A stretch of DNA of 51,158 nt from Acidobacteriota bacterium (GTDB taxonomy: Bacteria > Acidobacteriota > Terriglobia > Bryobacterales > Bryobacteraceae). Where the stretch lies: assembly GCA_021778335.1 (NCBI GenBank), contig JAJYCN010000003.1, positions 1 through 51,158 of the forward strand, written 5' to 3'. This document shows positions 10,226-19,985 of the stretch, in pieces. Under the pieces are notes generated by a model that was given only the letters and a program-made list of their open reading frames with translations, was not told the DNA's origin and ran no database searches. Position 1 is the first letter of the stretch. Each line of letters opens with the position of its first letter. A program made the position numbers and the translations under genes.

Positions 10226-10765
10226 GTGCGAGTAGTCTCATGGGCCGCGGCGGTTCTCGCAGTTGTGCTCTTACCGGCCCCCAGCCTGGCGTGGGGCCGC
10301 CACAACCAGCCCCCACCTGCCGAGCGTGGGCCGCGCGGACCACGCAACAGTCCACTTCGCCAGCAACTCGGCCCCGCCCCGCTCGAACAACTCCGCCGCA
10401 TGTCCCCCGAGGAACGCCAGCGGTTCCTCAACAGCCTGCCGCAGCGGCAGCGCGCCAACATCGAGCGCCGCCTGAACAACTACGAAAACCTCCCGCCGAA
10501 GGAACAGCAACGGCTGCAGCGAACCTACGATCGCTTCCGGCAATTGCCCCCCGAACAGCAGAACGCCATCCGCCAGGGCTTCCACGGTTTCGCCCAGCTA
10601 CCTCCGGACCGCCGCCAGGCGCTACGCGAGGAGATGCGCAATCTCCGCTCGATGACGCCCGCGGACCGCCGCAAGCGCATCTCAAGCCGCGAATTTCAAA
10701 ACCAGTACACCCCCGAGGAGCGGCAGATCATGAATCAGATGACCCAGCTCGGTCCGAATCGCTAA
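10226..10765 (+). CDS. DUF3106-type exported protein with repeated LPPEQQ motifs
   Basis: The 179-residue product has a signal peptide (MRVVSWAAAVLAVVLLPAPSLAWG) and then a run of short helical repeats: MSPEERQRFLNSLP, LPPKEQQRLQRTY, LPPEQQNAIRQGF, LPPDRRQALREEM, MTPADRRKRI and YTPEERQIMNQM. This is the DUF3106 pattern and resembles the LTxxQ motifs of Spy/CpxP periplasmic proteins. AAAGGAG sits 7 nt before the GTG start. It follows the sigma/anti-sigma pair in the same operon, so it is probably a periplasmic partner or target of that signalling module. The role is inferred. Confidence 0.8.
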   Translation: MRVVSWAAAVLAVVLLPAPSLAWGRHNQPPPAERGPRGPRNSPLRQQLGPAPLEQLRRMSPEERQRFLNSLPQRQRANIERRLNNYENLPPKEQQRLQRTYDRFRQLPPEQQNAIRQGFHGFAQLPPDRRQALREEMRNLRSMTPADRRKRISSREFQNQYTPEERQIMNQMTQLGPNR

Positions 10766-11790
10766 CCCCCGGCGCGCCGGGACGGTTCAGCAAAGGCATG
10801 GCGCAAGCTGGCCTCGGCCAGTTCCTCCAACTCTGTCTCGCTGAACCCCAACGTCGCCGCGAGTTCATACTCACCCATCAGCGTGCAACCGAACAGCGCC
10901 GGATCGTCCGTGTTGATCAGAACCGGCACGCCCGCCTCATACAATCTGCGAAGCGGATGCGCCGCCGCCGTCGCCACCACGCCCGTGCGGACATTGCTTG
11001 TGACGCAGACCTCGAGCGGAATCGCCCGCTCCCGCAACTCCACCATCAGCGCCTCATCCTCGATCGCGGCAATGCCATGCCCGATCCGCTCCGCTCCGAT
11101 GGCCAGCGCCTCGCGAACCGACTCCGGGCCCGCCGTCTCTCCCGCATGGCACGTGAGCCGCAACCCGGCCTCGCGCGCCTCGCGAAACACTTCGGCAAAC
11201 TCCCGCGCCGGACCACGCACCTCGTCTCCCCCGATGCCAAACGCTACTACGCCGCGCTCCCGCGCCCGCGCCGCAAACTCCACCACGGGCCGGGCCGCCT
11301 CCGCGCCGAACTGCCGGATCGCATCCAGAATCCACCGGATCTCAATCGGCGCCCGCTGCGACTCCTCCCACAACGCGCCGTATATCGCCTCCAGATCCTG
11401 CCCTTTCCACAAAATCACGCCCGCCGACAGCGTAATCTCCGCATACACCACGCCTTGTGCCGCCAGCGTCGAAGCCAGCCGCCGCAGCGCCACCGCGTAG
11501 TGCTCCGGCGTCTCCAGTCGCTTGTTCACCCAAACATAAGCCCGCAAAAACCCCGCGAAATCGTCGTATTTCGTGTACGCCTCAATCTCAGCCAGGCTCA
11601 GCGAAGGGTCGATCTCCCGTAGTGTCTCCGGCTCAATCGATCCTTCCAGGTGCACGTGCAATTCCGCCTTGGGGATTTCTAGCAGGCGCACAAGCCGCTG
11701 CCCGCGGATCGTTTCCTCGGGAAGCCCGGCCCCAGTAGCCTGGGAGGCGGCCTGTTGTGCGTCACTCTTAGCAAAGCCCATTGCTGCCAT
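10762..11790 (-). CDS. Adenosine deaminase family amidohydrolase
   Basis: The 342-residue protein belongs to the adenosine/AMP/aminofutalosine deaminase family. Zinc and catalytic motifs are visible: [11 protein letters not shown] (HxH), [15 protein letters not shown] and [13 protein letters not shown]. It would deaminate a purine nucleoside or a related base in the cytosol. ATG 11790 gives an N-terminal extension of about 33 residues before the HxH region. GTG 11691 ([11 protein letters not shown]) is a realistic alternative. The 3' end overlaps the DUF3106 gene tail to tail by 4 bp. The ATG lies only 10 bp from the divergent glgB ATG. The exact substrate is not determined. Confidence 0.87.
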   Translation of the reverse strand: MAAMGFAKSDAQQAASQATGAGLPEETIRGQRLVRLLEIPKAELHVHLEGSIEPETLREIDPSLSLAEIEAYTKYDDFAGFLRAYVWVNKRLETPEHYAVALRRLASTLAAQGVVYAEITLSAGVILWKGQDLEAIYGALWEESQRAPIEIRWILDAIRQFGAEAARPVVEFAARARERGVVAFGIGGDEVRGPAREFAEVFREAREAGLRLTCHAGETAGPESVREALAIGAERIGHGIAAIEDEALMVELRERAIPLEVCVTSNVRTGVVATAAAHPLRRLYEAGVPVLINTDDPALFGCTLMGEYELAATLGFSETELEELAEASLRHAFAEPSRRAGG

Positions 11791-11800
11791 AATATCCACG

Positions 11801-13981
11801 ATGAACGGGCGCCAACTTGACTCCGTGGTCCATGGATACTGCTCGGATGCCTTCGCCGTGCTCGGCCCCCACCAGCGCGACGACGGCTCCTGGGAGGTGA
11901 GGGCGTTCCTGCCTCGCGCCACCGAGGCCTGGGTCGTAGTCGGCGGCCACTTGACGCCGGCCATGAAAATCGACGGCGCCGGTGTGTTCCTGGCCACGCT
12001 CCCCGATTCACCCGGCCACTATCATCTCCGCCAGTCCCGCGACGACGGCGCCATCGAAACCATCGAGGACCCCTATCGATTCGGCGCGCTCCTCACCAGC
12101 TTCGAACTCCACCTCCACGGCGAAGGCTCAAATAACGAGAGCTACCGCACCCTCGGCGCCCACCCCATGAAGGTAGACGGCGCCAGCGGTGTCCGCTTCG
12201 CCGTCTGGGCCCCCAACGCGCTCGTCGTCTCCGTCGTCGGCGATTTCAACGACTGGGACCGCCGCCGCCACCCCATGCGCCTCCGCGACGGCGGCATCTG
12301 GGAAATCTTCCTTCCCGCCGTCCAGCCCGGCCATCGCTACAAATATCACGTCAAGTCGAAATTCCACGGCCACGAAGTGCAGAAGGCCGACCCCTATGCC
12401 TTCGCTTCCGAAGTCCCGCCGCGCACCGCCTCCATCGTCGCCCTGCTCGACGACTACGAATGGCACGACGCGAAATGGATGGAGGAACGCGCGCAGAGGA
12501 ATTACCTCAACGAGCCCTTCTCCGTCTACGAAGTTCACCTGGGCTCCTGGCTTCGCGCCCCCGGCGACCAGCCTCTCGGCTATCGCGAACTCGCCCGCAC
12601 GCTCGTCCCCTACGCCAAGCGCATGGGCTTCACCCACATCGAACTCATGCCCATCATGGAGCATCCGTACTCCGGCTCCTGGGGCTACCAGGTCACCGGG
12701 TTCTACACCCCAACCGCGCGCTTCGGCACGCCCGCCGATTTCAAGTTCTTTATCGATGCTTGCCATCAGGCCGGCTTAGGCGTCATCGTCGATTGGGTGC
12801 CCGGCCACTTCCCGAAAGATGCCCACGGCTTGGCCTACTTCGACGGCACCGCTCTCTACGAACACGAGGACCCACGCAAAGGCGAGCATCGCGAGTGGGG
12901 TACGCTCATCTTCAACTACGGCCGCAACGAGGTCCGGACGTTTCTCGTCTCCAACGCCCTGTTCTGGCTGAAGCAATATCACATCGACGGCCTGAGAGTC
13001 GACGCCGTCGCCTCCATGATTTATCTCGATTACTCGCGCGAGCCCGGCGAGTGGATCCCGAATCAATACGGCGGGAACGAAAACCTGGAAGCCATCGATT
13101 GCCTCCGCCGCGTGAACGAGCTCGCCCACCAGGTGCCCGGTGTCGTCACCATCGCGGAAGAATCCACCGCCTTCCCCGGCGTCTCCAAGCCCACTTACCT
13201 GAACGGCCTCGGATTCACCATGAAGTGGAACATGGGCTGGATGCACGACATGCTGCGGTACTTCTCCACCGATCCGGTCTATCGCAAGTACCACCAGAAC
13301 GACATCACCTTCAGCATGCTCTACGCCTTCTCGGAGAACTTCCTGCTGCCTGTTTCTCACGACGAAGTCGTGCACGGCAAACGCTCGCTCATCGACAAAA
13401 TGCCCGGCGACGGCTGGCAGAAGTTCGCCAACACCCGCGCGTTTCTCACTTATATGTACGCCCACCCCGGCAAGAAACTCCTGTTCATGGGCGCCGAAGT
13501 CGGCCAGTGGGACGAATGGTACTGCGAAGCCAGCGTGCGCTGGGACCTGCTCGAGCACGAACTGCACCGCAAGCTCCAGCACTTCGTGGGAGACCTGAAC
13601 CACTTCTACCGCTCGCGTCCCGCGCTCTATGAAGTCGACTATCACTGGTCCGGCTTCGAATGGGTCGACATCCGCGACTACGAACAGTCGACGATCTCGT
13701 TCCTCCGCCGTCCCGTCCACGGCAGCCCGGCACTTTTGTTCTGTTGCAACTTCACGCCCGTGCCCCGCGGCGGCTATCGCGTCGGCGTGCCGGCGCCCGG
13801 CATGTGGCGCGAAGTGTTCAACTCCGATGCGGCTTCCTACGGAGGCTCAAATATCGGCAATGGCGGCGTCGCGTTCGCCGAACCCGTTCCGCACCACGGC
13901 CGCGACCACAGCATGGTCATCACGCTGCCCCCTCTTGCCGTGGTCGCTTTCGAAGAGCCGCGCAACGGCTGGCCGTCGTGA
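11801..13981 (+). CDS. glgB: 1,4-alpha-glucan branching enzyme
   Basis: The 726-residue enzyme cuts alpha-1,4 glucan chains and re-attaches them through alpha-1,6 links in glycogen synthesis. Residues about 110-210 form the CBM48 domain ([24 protein letters not shown]). The GH13 barrel follows, with nucleophile Asp401 in [10 protein letters not shown], acid Glu at 453-454 in IAEESTAF, and [11 protein letters not shown]. The [17 protein letters not shown] loop is specific to GlgB. An upstream in-frame ORF extension is rejected because the family starts near [16 protein letters not shown]. The stop overlaps the GTG of the GH130 gene (GTGA). Confidence 0.96.
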   Translation: MNGRQLDSVVHGYCSDAFAVLGPHQRDDGSWEVRAFLPRATEAWVVVGGHLTPAMKIDGAGVFLATLPDSPGHYHLRQSRDDGAIETIEDPYRFGALLTSFELHLHGEGSNNESYRTLGAHPMKVDGASGVRFAVWAPNALVVSVVGDFNDWDRRRHPMRLRDGGIWEIFLPAVQPGHRYKYHVKSKFHGHEVQKADPYAFASEVPPRTASIVALLDDYEWHDAKWMEERAQRNYLNEPFSVYEVHLGSWLRAPGDQPLGYRELARTLVPYAKRMGFTHIELMPIMEHPYSGSWGYQVTGFYTPTARFGTPADFKFFIDACHQAGLGVIVDWVPGHFPKDAHGLAYFDGTALYEHEDPRKGEHREWGTLIFNYGRNEVRTFLVSNALFWLKQYHIDGLRVDAVASMIYLDYSREPGEWIPNQYGGNENLEAIDCLRRVNELAHQVPGVVTIAEESTAFPGVSKPTYLNGLGFTMKWNMGWMHDMLRYFSTDPVYRKYHQNDITFSMLYAFSENFLLPVSHDEVVHGKRSLIDKMPGDGWQKFANTRAFLTYMYAHPGKKLLFMGAEVGQWDEWYCEASVRWDLLEHELHRKLQHFVGDLNHFYRSRPALYEVDYHWSGFEWVDIRDYEQSTISFLRRPVHGSPALLFCCNFTPVPRGGYRVGVPAPGMWREVFNSDAASYGGSNIGNGGVAFAEPVPHHGRDHSMVITLPPLAVVAFEEPRNGWPS

Positions 13982-15081
13982 GCGCTTTCCACATCACGGC
14001 CGCGGTTCTCTCGCTCGCCTCGGCCTGCTTTGCCGCGGATTGGACCCTAGGCCCCTTCACTCGCCCGCGGGGAGCCAACCCGGTCATTTCGCCGCGCCCG
14101 GCATCGGTCTTCGAGTGTCCGATCCGCCGCGCCCCGGTCCACTGGGAAGCGCTCCACACGTTCAACCCCGCCGCCGTCGTTCGCAACGGCCGCGTCTACG
14201 TGCTCTACCGCGCCGAAGACTCGTCCGGCGACATGTCCATCGGCGGCCACACCTCGCGTCTCGGCCTCGCCTCGAGCACCGACGGCCTCCACTTCGACCG
14301 CGAACCCACGCCCGTGTTCTATCCCGCTCCCGACTCCCAGCGTGATCGCGAATGGCCCGGCGGCTGCGAAGACCCGCGCATCGTCGAAGCCGAAGACGGC
14401 ACTTACTATCTCACGTACACGCAGTGGAACGGCAAAATCTGGCGCGCCGCCGTCGCCTCATCCAAGGACCTGCACACCTGGACCAAGTACGGCCCGCTGT
14501 TCGCCTCCGCCGGAAGTAAGTATGCGGATTTCAAATACAAGTCCGCCGGCATCGTCTGCCGTCCGGAACACGGCCGCCTGATCGCAGCGCGCATCCAGGG
14601 CGCCTACTGGATGTACTGGGGCGAAGGAACCATCCGGCTGGCCACCTCGAAGGACTTAATCCACTGGAGGCCCGTCGAGGACCATTCGGGCAACCCCGTC
14701 GCCGTCCTCAAACCCCGCCCCGGCCGCTTCGATAGCGATTTCCCGGAAACCGGGCCGCCGCCCGTTCTCACCTCAGGCGGCATCGTAGTCCTCTATAACG
14801 GCAAGAACGCCGGGCACGCGGGCGACCCCTCGCTCGAACCCGCCGCCTACTCGGCCGGCGAGGCCCTGTTCACCGCCTCCGGCCCCGCGCACCTGCTCGC
14901 CCGCCTCGATCACCCGGTTCTCAAGCCGACCGAACCATTCGAAAAGAGCGGCCAGTATGCCGCCGGAACCACTTTCGCCGAGGGCCTCGTCTGGTTCAGG
15001 AATCGCTGGTTCGTCTACTACGGCTGCGCCGATTCGCTCGTCGGCGTCGTAAGCTCCGCCGCTACCGTGGGAACGCGATAA
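13978..15081 (+). CDS. Exported glycoside hydrolase family 130 protein (mannoside-active type)
   Basis: The 367-residue product has a signal peptide ([16 protein letters not shown], cleavage near ADWTLGPF) and a five-bladed propeller typical of GH130: [60 protein letters not shown] and [27 protein letters not shown]130 members are beta-mannoside phosphorylases or, in exported branches, beta-1,2-mannosidases. The catalytic Asp is expected in CEDPR. The GTG start at 13978 overlaps the glgB stop, so it is translationally coupled. The export signal argues for a hydrolase acting outside the cytoplasm. The 3' end overlaps serA by 20 bp, tail to tail. Confidence 0.85.
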   Translation: MSAFHITAAVLSLASACFAADWTLGPFTRPRGANPVISPRPASVFECPIRRAPVHWEALHTFNPAAVVRNGRVYVLYRAEDSSGDMSIGGHTSRLGLASSTDGLHFDREPTPVFYPAPDSQRDREWPGGCEDPRIVEAEDGTYYLTYTQWNGKIWRAAVASSKDLHTWTKYGPLFASAGSKYADFKYKSAGIVCRPEHGRLIAARIQGAYWMYWGEGTIRLATSKDLIHWRPVEDHSGNPVAVLKPRPGRFDSDFPETGPPPVLTSGGIVVLYNGKNAGHAGDPSLEPAAYSAGEALFTASGPAHLLARLDHPVLKPTEPFEKSGQYAAGTTFAEGLVWFRNRWFVYYGCADSLVGVVSSAATVGTR

Positions 15082-16633
15082 ACCGCGCTTCGGTCACCGC
15101 GGAATTCTCGAGCACGCGCTCGAGCGTCGCCTCGCTCACCGGCTGATCCGACACCACCACCGAAACCGCTTCCCCCATTGCGTCGCGCCGTCCTAGCGCG
15201 AACGAGGCGATGTTCACGCCCTGCTCGCCCAGCACACGCCCAACGTGGCCGATCACGCCCGGCACATCCTGGTTTCGCAGGAATGTGACGTTACCCTCAA
15301 GCGGCGCCTCGCACGGAATATCGTCCACGCGGATCAAACGCGGCCTGCCGAACACCACCGCTCCGTCCACGCGCGTCGGCCCCGCGCTCGCCGCCAACTC
15401 CAGCCGGATCGAGTCCGTATGCGCGCTTCGCTGGTCGTGCGTCTCGGAAATATCCAGCCCTCGCTCGTGCGCCAACTGCATCGCGTTAATCGCGTTGGCC
15501 CGATGATGCAGCGCGCGCGCCAGCACCCCGGCGAGCACCGAGTTGCGAATCAAGTGCGTGTCCTGGTCGCTCAGCTTGCCAAAGTAATGAATCCGCACAG
15601 CCTGCGGGTTCCCGTGAGCCAGGTACGACGCCAGCCTTCCGAGCCTCTCGCCCAGGTCCACCCACGGCCCGAGCGTCCGGTGCTGCTCGCGCGTCAGCGC
15701 CGGCATGTTCACCGCGTTCAATGCAATTCCGTTCTTCAGGTAGTCGACGATCTGCGCCGCAATCCGCACGCCCGTCACTTCCTGCGCTTCCTCCGTCGCT
15801 CCGCCGATGTGCGGCGTCGCGATGACGTTGTCGCGCTTGAGCAGCGGGCTGCCCTCCGGCGGCTCCGACTGGAACACGTCCAGCGCCGCCCCGGCTACCT
15901 TGCCGAACTGCAGCGCCGCCTCCAGCGCCAACTCGTCGATCAGTTCGCCGCGCGCGCAGTTGATGATCCGCACCCCCGTCTTCATCCGCGCGAAGGCCTC
16001 GGTCGAAAGCATGCGGTGCGTCTCCGGCGTCAGCGCCACATGAAGCGTCAAGAAATCGCTCTCGGCATAAAGTGTTTCAAGCGGCACCAGCTCAATGCCC
16101 AGGTCCGACGCGGCGCCCGTGTGCGCATACGGGTCCGTGGCCAGGATGCGCATCTCGAACGGCCGCACCCGCCGTACCACCTCCCGGCCGATCGTTCCCA
16201 GCCCCAGCACGCCCAGCGTCTTGCCTCGTAACTCGATGCCGGTGAACTTCCGCCGCTCCCACTTGCCCGCCTTCGTCGACGCGTTGGCCAAAGGAATCGA
16301 CCGCGCCAGGCTCAGCATGAGCGCCAGAGTGTGCTCGGCCACCGACACCGCGTTGCCGCCCGGCGTGTTCATCACCAGCACGCCCGCCGCCGTCGCCGCC
16401 GCCAGGTCGATGTTTTCCACCGTCACCCCGGCCCGCCCCACCACACGCAGCCGCGGCGCCTGCCCAATCAGCGCGCCGCTCAAACGAATCGAGCCCCGCA
16501 CAATCAGCCCGTCCGCCTCCGCCAGGTGGTGCATGTACTCCCGCGGGTTCGATTGCACCACTTCCCAGCCGGACTGGGCCTCCAGTAGCTTCACTCCCGC
16601 CGCGGCCAGCGGTTCGGCGATCACGATCTTCAT
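15062..16633 (-). CDS. serA: D-3-phosphoglycerate dehydrogenase (long form with ASB and ACT domains)
   Basis: The 523-residue enzyme oxidises 3-phosphoglycerate in the first step of serine synthesis. The catalytic and NAD domains show [43 protein letters not shown] with the substrate Arg, and [12 protein letters not shown] with the catalytic His. After residue 320 come the ASB/intervening domain and a C-terminal ACT domain ([33 protein letters not shown]) for feedback by serine. ATG 16633 ([13 protein letters not shown]) is preferred over a longer frame. It is divergent from the B12-domain gene. Confidence 0.95.
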   Translation of the reverse strand: MKIVIAEPLAAAGVKLLEAQSGWEVVQSNPREYMHHLAEADGLIVRGSIRLSGALIGQAPRLRVVGRAGVTVENIDLAAATAAGVLVMNTPGGNAVSVAEHTLALMLSLARSIPLANASTKAGKWERRKFTGIELRGKTLGVLGLGTIGREVVRRVRPFEMRILATDPYAHTGAASDLGIELVPLETLYAESDFLTLHVALTPETHRMLSTEAFARMKTGVRIINCARGELIDELALEAALQFGKVAGAALDVFQSEPPEGSPLLKRDNVIATPHIGGATEEAQEVTGVRIAAQIVDYLKNGIALNAVNMPALTREQHRTLGPWVDLGERLGRLASYLAHGNPQAVRIHYFGKLSDQDTHLIRNSVLAGVLARALHHRANAINAMQLAHERGLDISETHDQRSAHTDSIRLELAASAGPTRVDGAVVFGRPRLIRVDDIPCEAPLEGNVTFLRNQDVPGVIGHVGRVLGEQGVNIASFALGRRDAMGEAVSVVVSDQPVSEATLERVLENSAVTEARFIAFPR

Positions 16634-16701
16634 GCCGAGTATTGTCTCGAATTCTCGCTCCCTCGAGTGCGCCCGCGCTCCGCAAACCCCCTCCGCCGTT
16701 C

Positions 16702-16707
16702 TATAAT
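16702..16707 (+). promoter_or_regulatory. Candidate -10 box of the B12-domain gene
   Basis: A perfect TATAAT lies 18 bp upstream of the ATG at 16726 in an otherwise GC-rich gap. No good -35 hexamer is visible 16-18 bp upstream, so this is a partial promoter call. Confidence 0.4.
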
Positions 16708-16725
16708 GCAGATAAGACGAACGAA

Positions 16726-17127
16726 ATGGACCAACGCATCCGGGTTCTGGTGGCAAAGCCGGGCCTGGACGGGCACGATCGGGGAGCCAAGGTCATCGCC
16801 CGCGCCCTTCGGGACGCCGGCATGGAGGTTATTTATACCGGGCTCCGGCAGACGCCCGAAATGATCGTGAACGCCGCGCTGCAAGAAGACGTACAGGTAA
16901 TCGGATTGTCGATCCTGTCCGGCGCCCACAACGCCATCGTCCCGCGTATCATGGAATTACTGCGCCAGCGGCGCATGGAGGACGTGATTGTGGTCGTTGG
17001 GGGGATCATTCCGGACGGCGACGCGGACGAATTGAAAAAACAAGGAGTGGCCGCTGTGTTTCAGCCCGGCGCATCGCTCCAGGAGATCGTGGAATTTATC
17101 CGGTCGCAGGTGCGCCAGACGGCGTGA
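16726..17127 (+). CDS. Methylmalonyl-CoA mutase C-terminal (cobalamin-binding) subunit
   Basis: The 133-residue protein is a stand-alone B12-binding domain. [25 protein letters not shown] carries the DxHxxG motif whose His ligates cobalt. [18 protein letters not shown] and [15 protein letters not shown] are the SxL and GG signatures. In two-gene mutases this subunit pairs with a catalytic subunit that binds the acyl-CoA. No catalytic subunit is in the window, so its partner is encoded elsewhere. ATG 16726 is chosen; the family begins just before [13 protein letters not shown]. Confidence 0.9.
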   Translation: MDQRIRVLVAKPGLDGHDRGAKVIARALRDAGMEVIYTGLRQTPEMIVNAALQEDVQVIGLSILSGAHNAIVPRIMELLRQRRMEDVIVVVGGIIPDGDADELKKQGVAAVFQPGASLQEIVEFIRSQVRQTA

Positions 17128-17266
17128 AGCGGCCGGAATGTGGCAGGGGGGCTTCAATCGCCCGCTCTCAATCGAAAGAAGCAATACCGGGCTCAAGTTA
17201 AGCCCGAGCGAGGAATGCTCCGGAAAATAAGGATCCGGGACACCCTCGGTGTACATAGGAGAAGAA

Positions 17267-18601
17267 GTGCAAGAGAAAAATAACATCGCCGTTTTCGTAG
17301 ATTACGACAACATCGAAATCGGCCTGAAATCGACGCTGCGGCGCGAGTTTGACGTCGCCATCGCGCTCGATGCGCTCAAGGAGCGCGGCGACATCGTCGC
17401 CAAATACGCCTACGCCAACTGGGCGCGCCAGGAAGGCGCCACCCGGCAGATGGCCGAGAACGCGGTGCAGATGGTGCAGCGCATCCCCTCGCCGCGCGGC
17501 GACAAGAACGGCGCCGACATCAACCTCGCCCTCGACGCCCTGGAGATGGCCTTCACTCATACCAACGTGAACGCCTTCGCCATCGTCAGCGGCGACAGCG
17601 ATTTCATCCCGCTGGTGAACAAGCTCAAGGGCTACGGCAAAACCGTCTACGTCGTGGGCGGCCGCGCCTTCACCAGCACCATCCTGCAGCAGAACTGCAA
17701 CGAATTCATCAGCTACGAGTCCCTGCTGTCGGAACCGGAGAGACCGGAAAAACCGGAAAGGGTGGAACGCCCGCCCCGCGAGCAGCGCCACGAAGCCCGG
17801 GCCGCTGCCCAGGGCGGCGGAGGCGGCGCACCCCACGGCCAGCCGCCGCAGAAACAGCACGGTGGCGGCCAGAAGCCCCCGCGGCCCGCGCCGCTCGACC
17901 TCGCTCAGGCGATGCCGCTCGTCGAGCGCGCCCTGCAGGTCCTCGAACGCCGCAACGTCCAGCCTCAACTTGGTCTGCTCAAATCCACCATGCTGCAGCT
18001 CGACTCCGCTTTCAGTGAGAAAGCCTACGGCGCCAGCAGCTTCTCGGATTTCGTCGAACGCTTGAAACGCGCCGACTACGTCAACGTCAGCGGCACCGGC
18101 GGCCGTTACCTCATCGAGCGCAAGGGCCAGGGAGCCAACGAGCGCCCCGCGCCGAAGCCCGAAGAATCCCTGCCGCTGCTGCGCGATGTGCTCGAAACTC
18201 ACCGCATCGAGATGGAAAACGGCGTCCTCGCCGACGAACTCGCCGGCTGGGTCGCCGAAGAACATCCGAACTACGACACCAAGCATTTCGGCTTCCAGGA
18301 ATTCACCGAATTCCTCAACTACGCCCAGGACAAGCTCGTCGTCCGCATCGAACCGGACGAAGAGAAAGGCCTCATCGTCTTCCTCGGCGCCGAGTTCTAT
18401 CCGCCGGCTCTGCCCGAGCCCAAGGAATCGGAATTCCCCGAAGAGGAGGACGAAAAGCAGCCCATCGTCGAAGGCCAGCCCTCGCTGCTCGAGCCGAACC
18501 CGCCCCCGCCCAAGCCCAAGAAGGTCGCTTCCCGGCCGCGCAAGGCCGCTCTCGGCCCCGACGGCCAGCCGATCCGCCGCAGCCGCAAGAGGAAAGGCTA
18601 G
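17267..18601 (+). CDS. NYN-domain ribonuclease-like protein with two OST-HTH/LOTUS domains
   Basis: The 444-residue protein starts with a NYN (PIN-like, LabA/DUF88) domain: NIAVFVDYDNIEIGL with metal-binding Asp residues, KNGADINLALDALEM and VSGDSDFIPLVNKLKGYGKTVYVVG. A Glu/Pro/Gly-rich linker (about 165-215) precedes an OST-HTH domain (VERALQVLERRNVQPQLGLLKSTMLQ ... RYLIERKG) and a second one (RDVLETHRIEMENGVLADELAGWV ... GLIVFLG). The acidic/basic C-terminal tail ends in RRSRKRKG. NYN-LOTUS proteins are thought to bind and cut RNA. AGGAG at 17257-17261 favours GTG 17267 over GTG 17249. RidA follows 3 bp downstream. Confidence 0.88.
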   Translation: MQEKNNIAVFVDYDNIEIGLKSTLRREFDVAIALDALKERGDIVAKYAYANWARQEGATRQMAENAVQMVQRIPSPRGDKNGADINLALDALEMAFTHTNVNAFAIVSGDSDFIPLVNKLKGYGKTVYVVGGRAFTSTILQQNCNEFISYESLLSEPERPEKPERVERPPREQRHEARAAAQGGGGGAPHGQPPQKQHGGGQKPPRPAPLDLAQAMPLVERALQVLERRNVQPQLGLLKSTMLQLDSAFSEKAYGASSFSDFVERLKRADYVNVSGTGGRYLIERKGQGANERPAPKPEESLPLLRDVLETHRIEMENGVLADELAGWVAEEHPNYDTKHFGFQEFTEFLNYAQDKLVVRIEPDEEKGLIVFLGAEFYPPALPEPKESEFPEEEDEKQPIVEGQPSLLEPNPPPPKPKKVASRPRKAALGPDGQPIRRSRKRKG

Positions 18602-18604
18602 TAA

Positions 18605-18991
18605 GTGATCGAACGCGTCTTCCCCGAGGGCGGCGTGCCTCCTCAGGGCCCGTACTCACCCGCTGTCCGCGCCGGAGACTTCATCTTCGTCTCCGGCCAG
18701 GGCCCGATTGACCGCAATACCAGCCAGTACTCCTACGGAGACATCCGCCACGAAACGAAGATTGTGCTGGAAAACATCCGCGCCATCCTCGCCGGCTGCG
18801 GCGCAACCCCGGCCGACGTCGTCAAATGCTCGGTCTTCCTGGCCGACGGCGCCGATTTCGCCGCCATGAATGAGGTCTACGCCGCGTTCTTCGGCGAAAC
18901 AAAGCCGGCTCGCACCACCGTCGCCTGCCGCTTCGCGAACCCGAAGATGAAAGTCGAAATCGACTGCATCGCCTACCGCCCGAGCGCCTGA
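18605..18991 (+). CDS. RidA/YjgF family enamine/imine deaminase
   Basis: The 128-residue protein has the RidA fold: GPYSPAVRAGDFIFVSGQGPID at the N-terminus, the central VKCSVFLADGADFAAMNEVYAAFF, and ARTTVACRFANPKMKVEIDCIA with the conserved Arg that binds the carboxylate of the enamine. RidA proteins hydrolyse reactive 2-aminoacrylate-type intermediates. It starts with GTG 3 bp after the NYN gene stop, so the two are co-transcribed. Confidence 0.92.
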   Translation: MIERVFPEGGVPPQGPYSPAVRAGDFIFVSGQGPIDRNTSQYSYGDIRHETKIVLENIRAILAGCGATPADVVKCSVFLADGADFAAMNEVYAAFFGETKPARTTVACRFANPKMKVEIDCIAYRPSA

Positions 18992-19030
18992 ACCGCGCGG
19001 CGCCGCTGGGCGCGAGGTAAGCAAAATCGC

Positions 19031-19450
<420 letters not shown>

Positions 19451-19451
19451 C

Positions 19452-19465
19452 CTGGCCCCGGCCAG
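19452..19465. terminator. Hairpin in the convergent gap between YjbQ gene and the Cna-like gene
   Basis: CTGGCC and GGCCAG form a 6-bp perfect stem with a 2-nt centre. It fills almost the whole 15-bp gap between two convergent stop codons. There is no T-run on either side, so it may slow polymerase but is not a classic intrinsic terminator. Confidence 0.3.
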
Positions 19466-19921
19466 CTACTTCTTGGCGTCCGCCGGAGTCGCCGCCGCGG
19501 GCACCGGCTCGGAAAGCACCAGCCGGAAATACGGCTCCGGACGCGTGTCGTACCGGCTCAGCTTTCGTACCGGCGACTGCATCCCCTTCAACCGCGCAAA
19601 GACCTGGTAGTCCACCTTCGGGTCCAGATAATCGAACCGGTAGGCCCCGTCCTTGCCAGCAATATAGTTCCTCAACTTGCCGGTCCGCAGATTCTTTAAC
19701 TGCACCACCGCCATCGGCACGCCGTTGTCCTGCGGGTCGTGCACCACACCGGTCAGCGACCTTCCATTCAAGTCATCGGGCGCGTCCGGGTTCTTGGGAG
19801 CGTCAATCTTCTTCCCGTCGTAGGTGACGTGCGGCTGGACCTCCTGGCTTTCCTTCGACTGCGCCGCGCAAAATACCGGGAGAGCAAAAGCCAGCAGGAC
19901 GACCGATGTGAGTTTCTGCAT
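19466..19921 (-). CDS. Exported small protein with carboxypeptidase-regulatory-like (Cna-B) domain
   Basis: The 151-residue product has a signal peptide (KLTSVVLLAFALPVFCAAQ; the CAAQ end could also be a lipobox-like site) and one beta-sandwich repeat. LNGRSLTGVVHDPQDNGVPMAVVQLKNL ... NYIAGKDGAYRFDYLDPKVDYQVFARLKG matches the CarboxypepD_reg-like pattern (GxVxDxxGxPlxgAxVxl, then GxYxFxxLxPG). A KKxxxP-rich tail follows. Such domains are often found on acidobacterial TonB receptors; here the domain stands alone. Function unknown; probably periplasmic. Confidence 0.75.
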   Translation of the reverse strand: MQKLTSVVLLAFALPVFCAAQSKESQEVQPHVTYDGKKIDAPKNPDAPDDLNGRSLTGVVHDPQDNGVPMAVVQLKNLRTGKLRNYIAGKDGAYRFDYLDPKVDYQVFARLKGMQSPVRKLSRYDTRPEPYFRLVLSEPVPAAATPADAKK

Positions 19922-19985
19922 GATGAAGCCTCGATCTCTTCATCATCGCGCACCGCGAGGCTCTTGGCGGAACGGGGAAGCTCCC

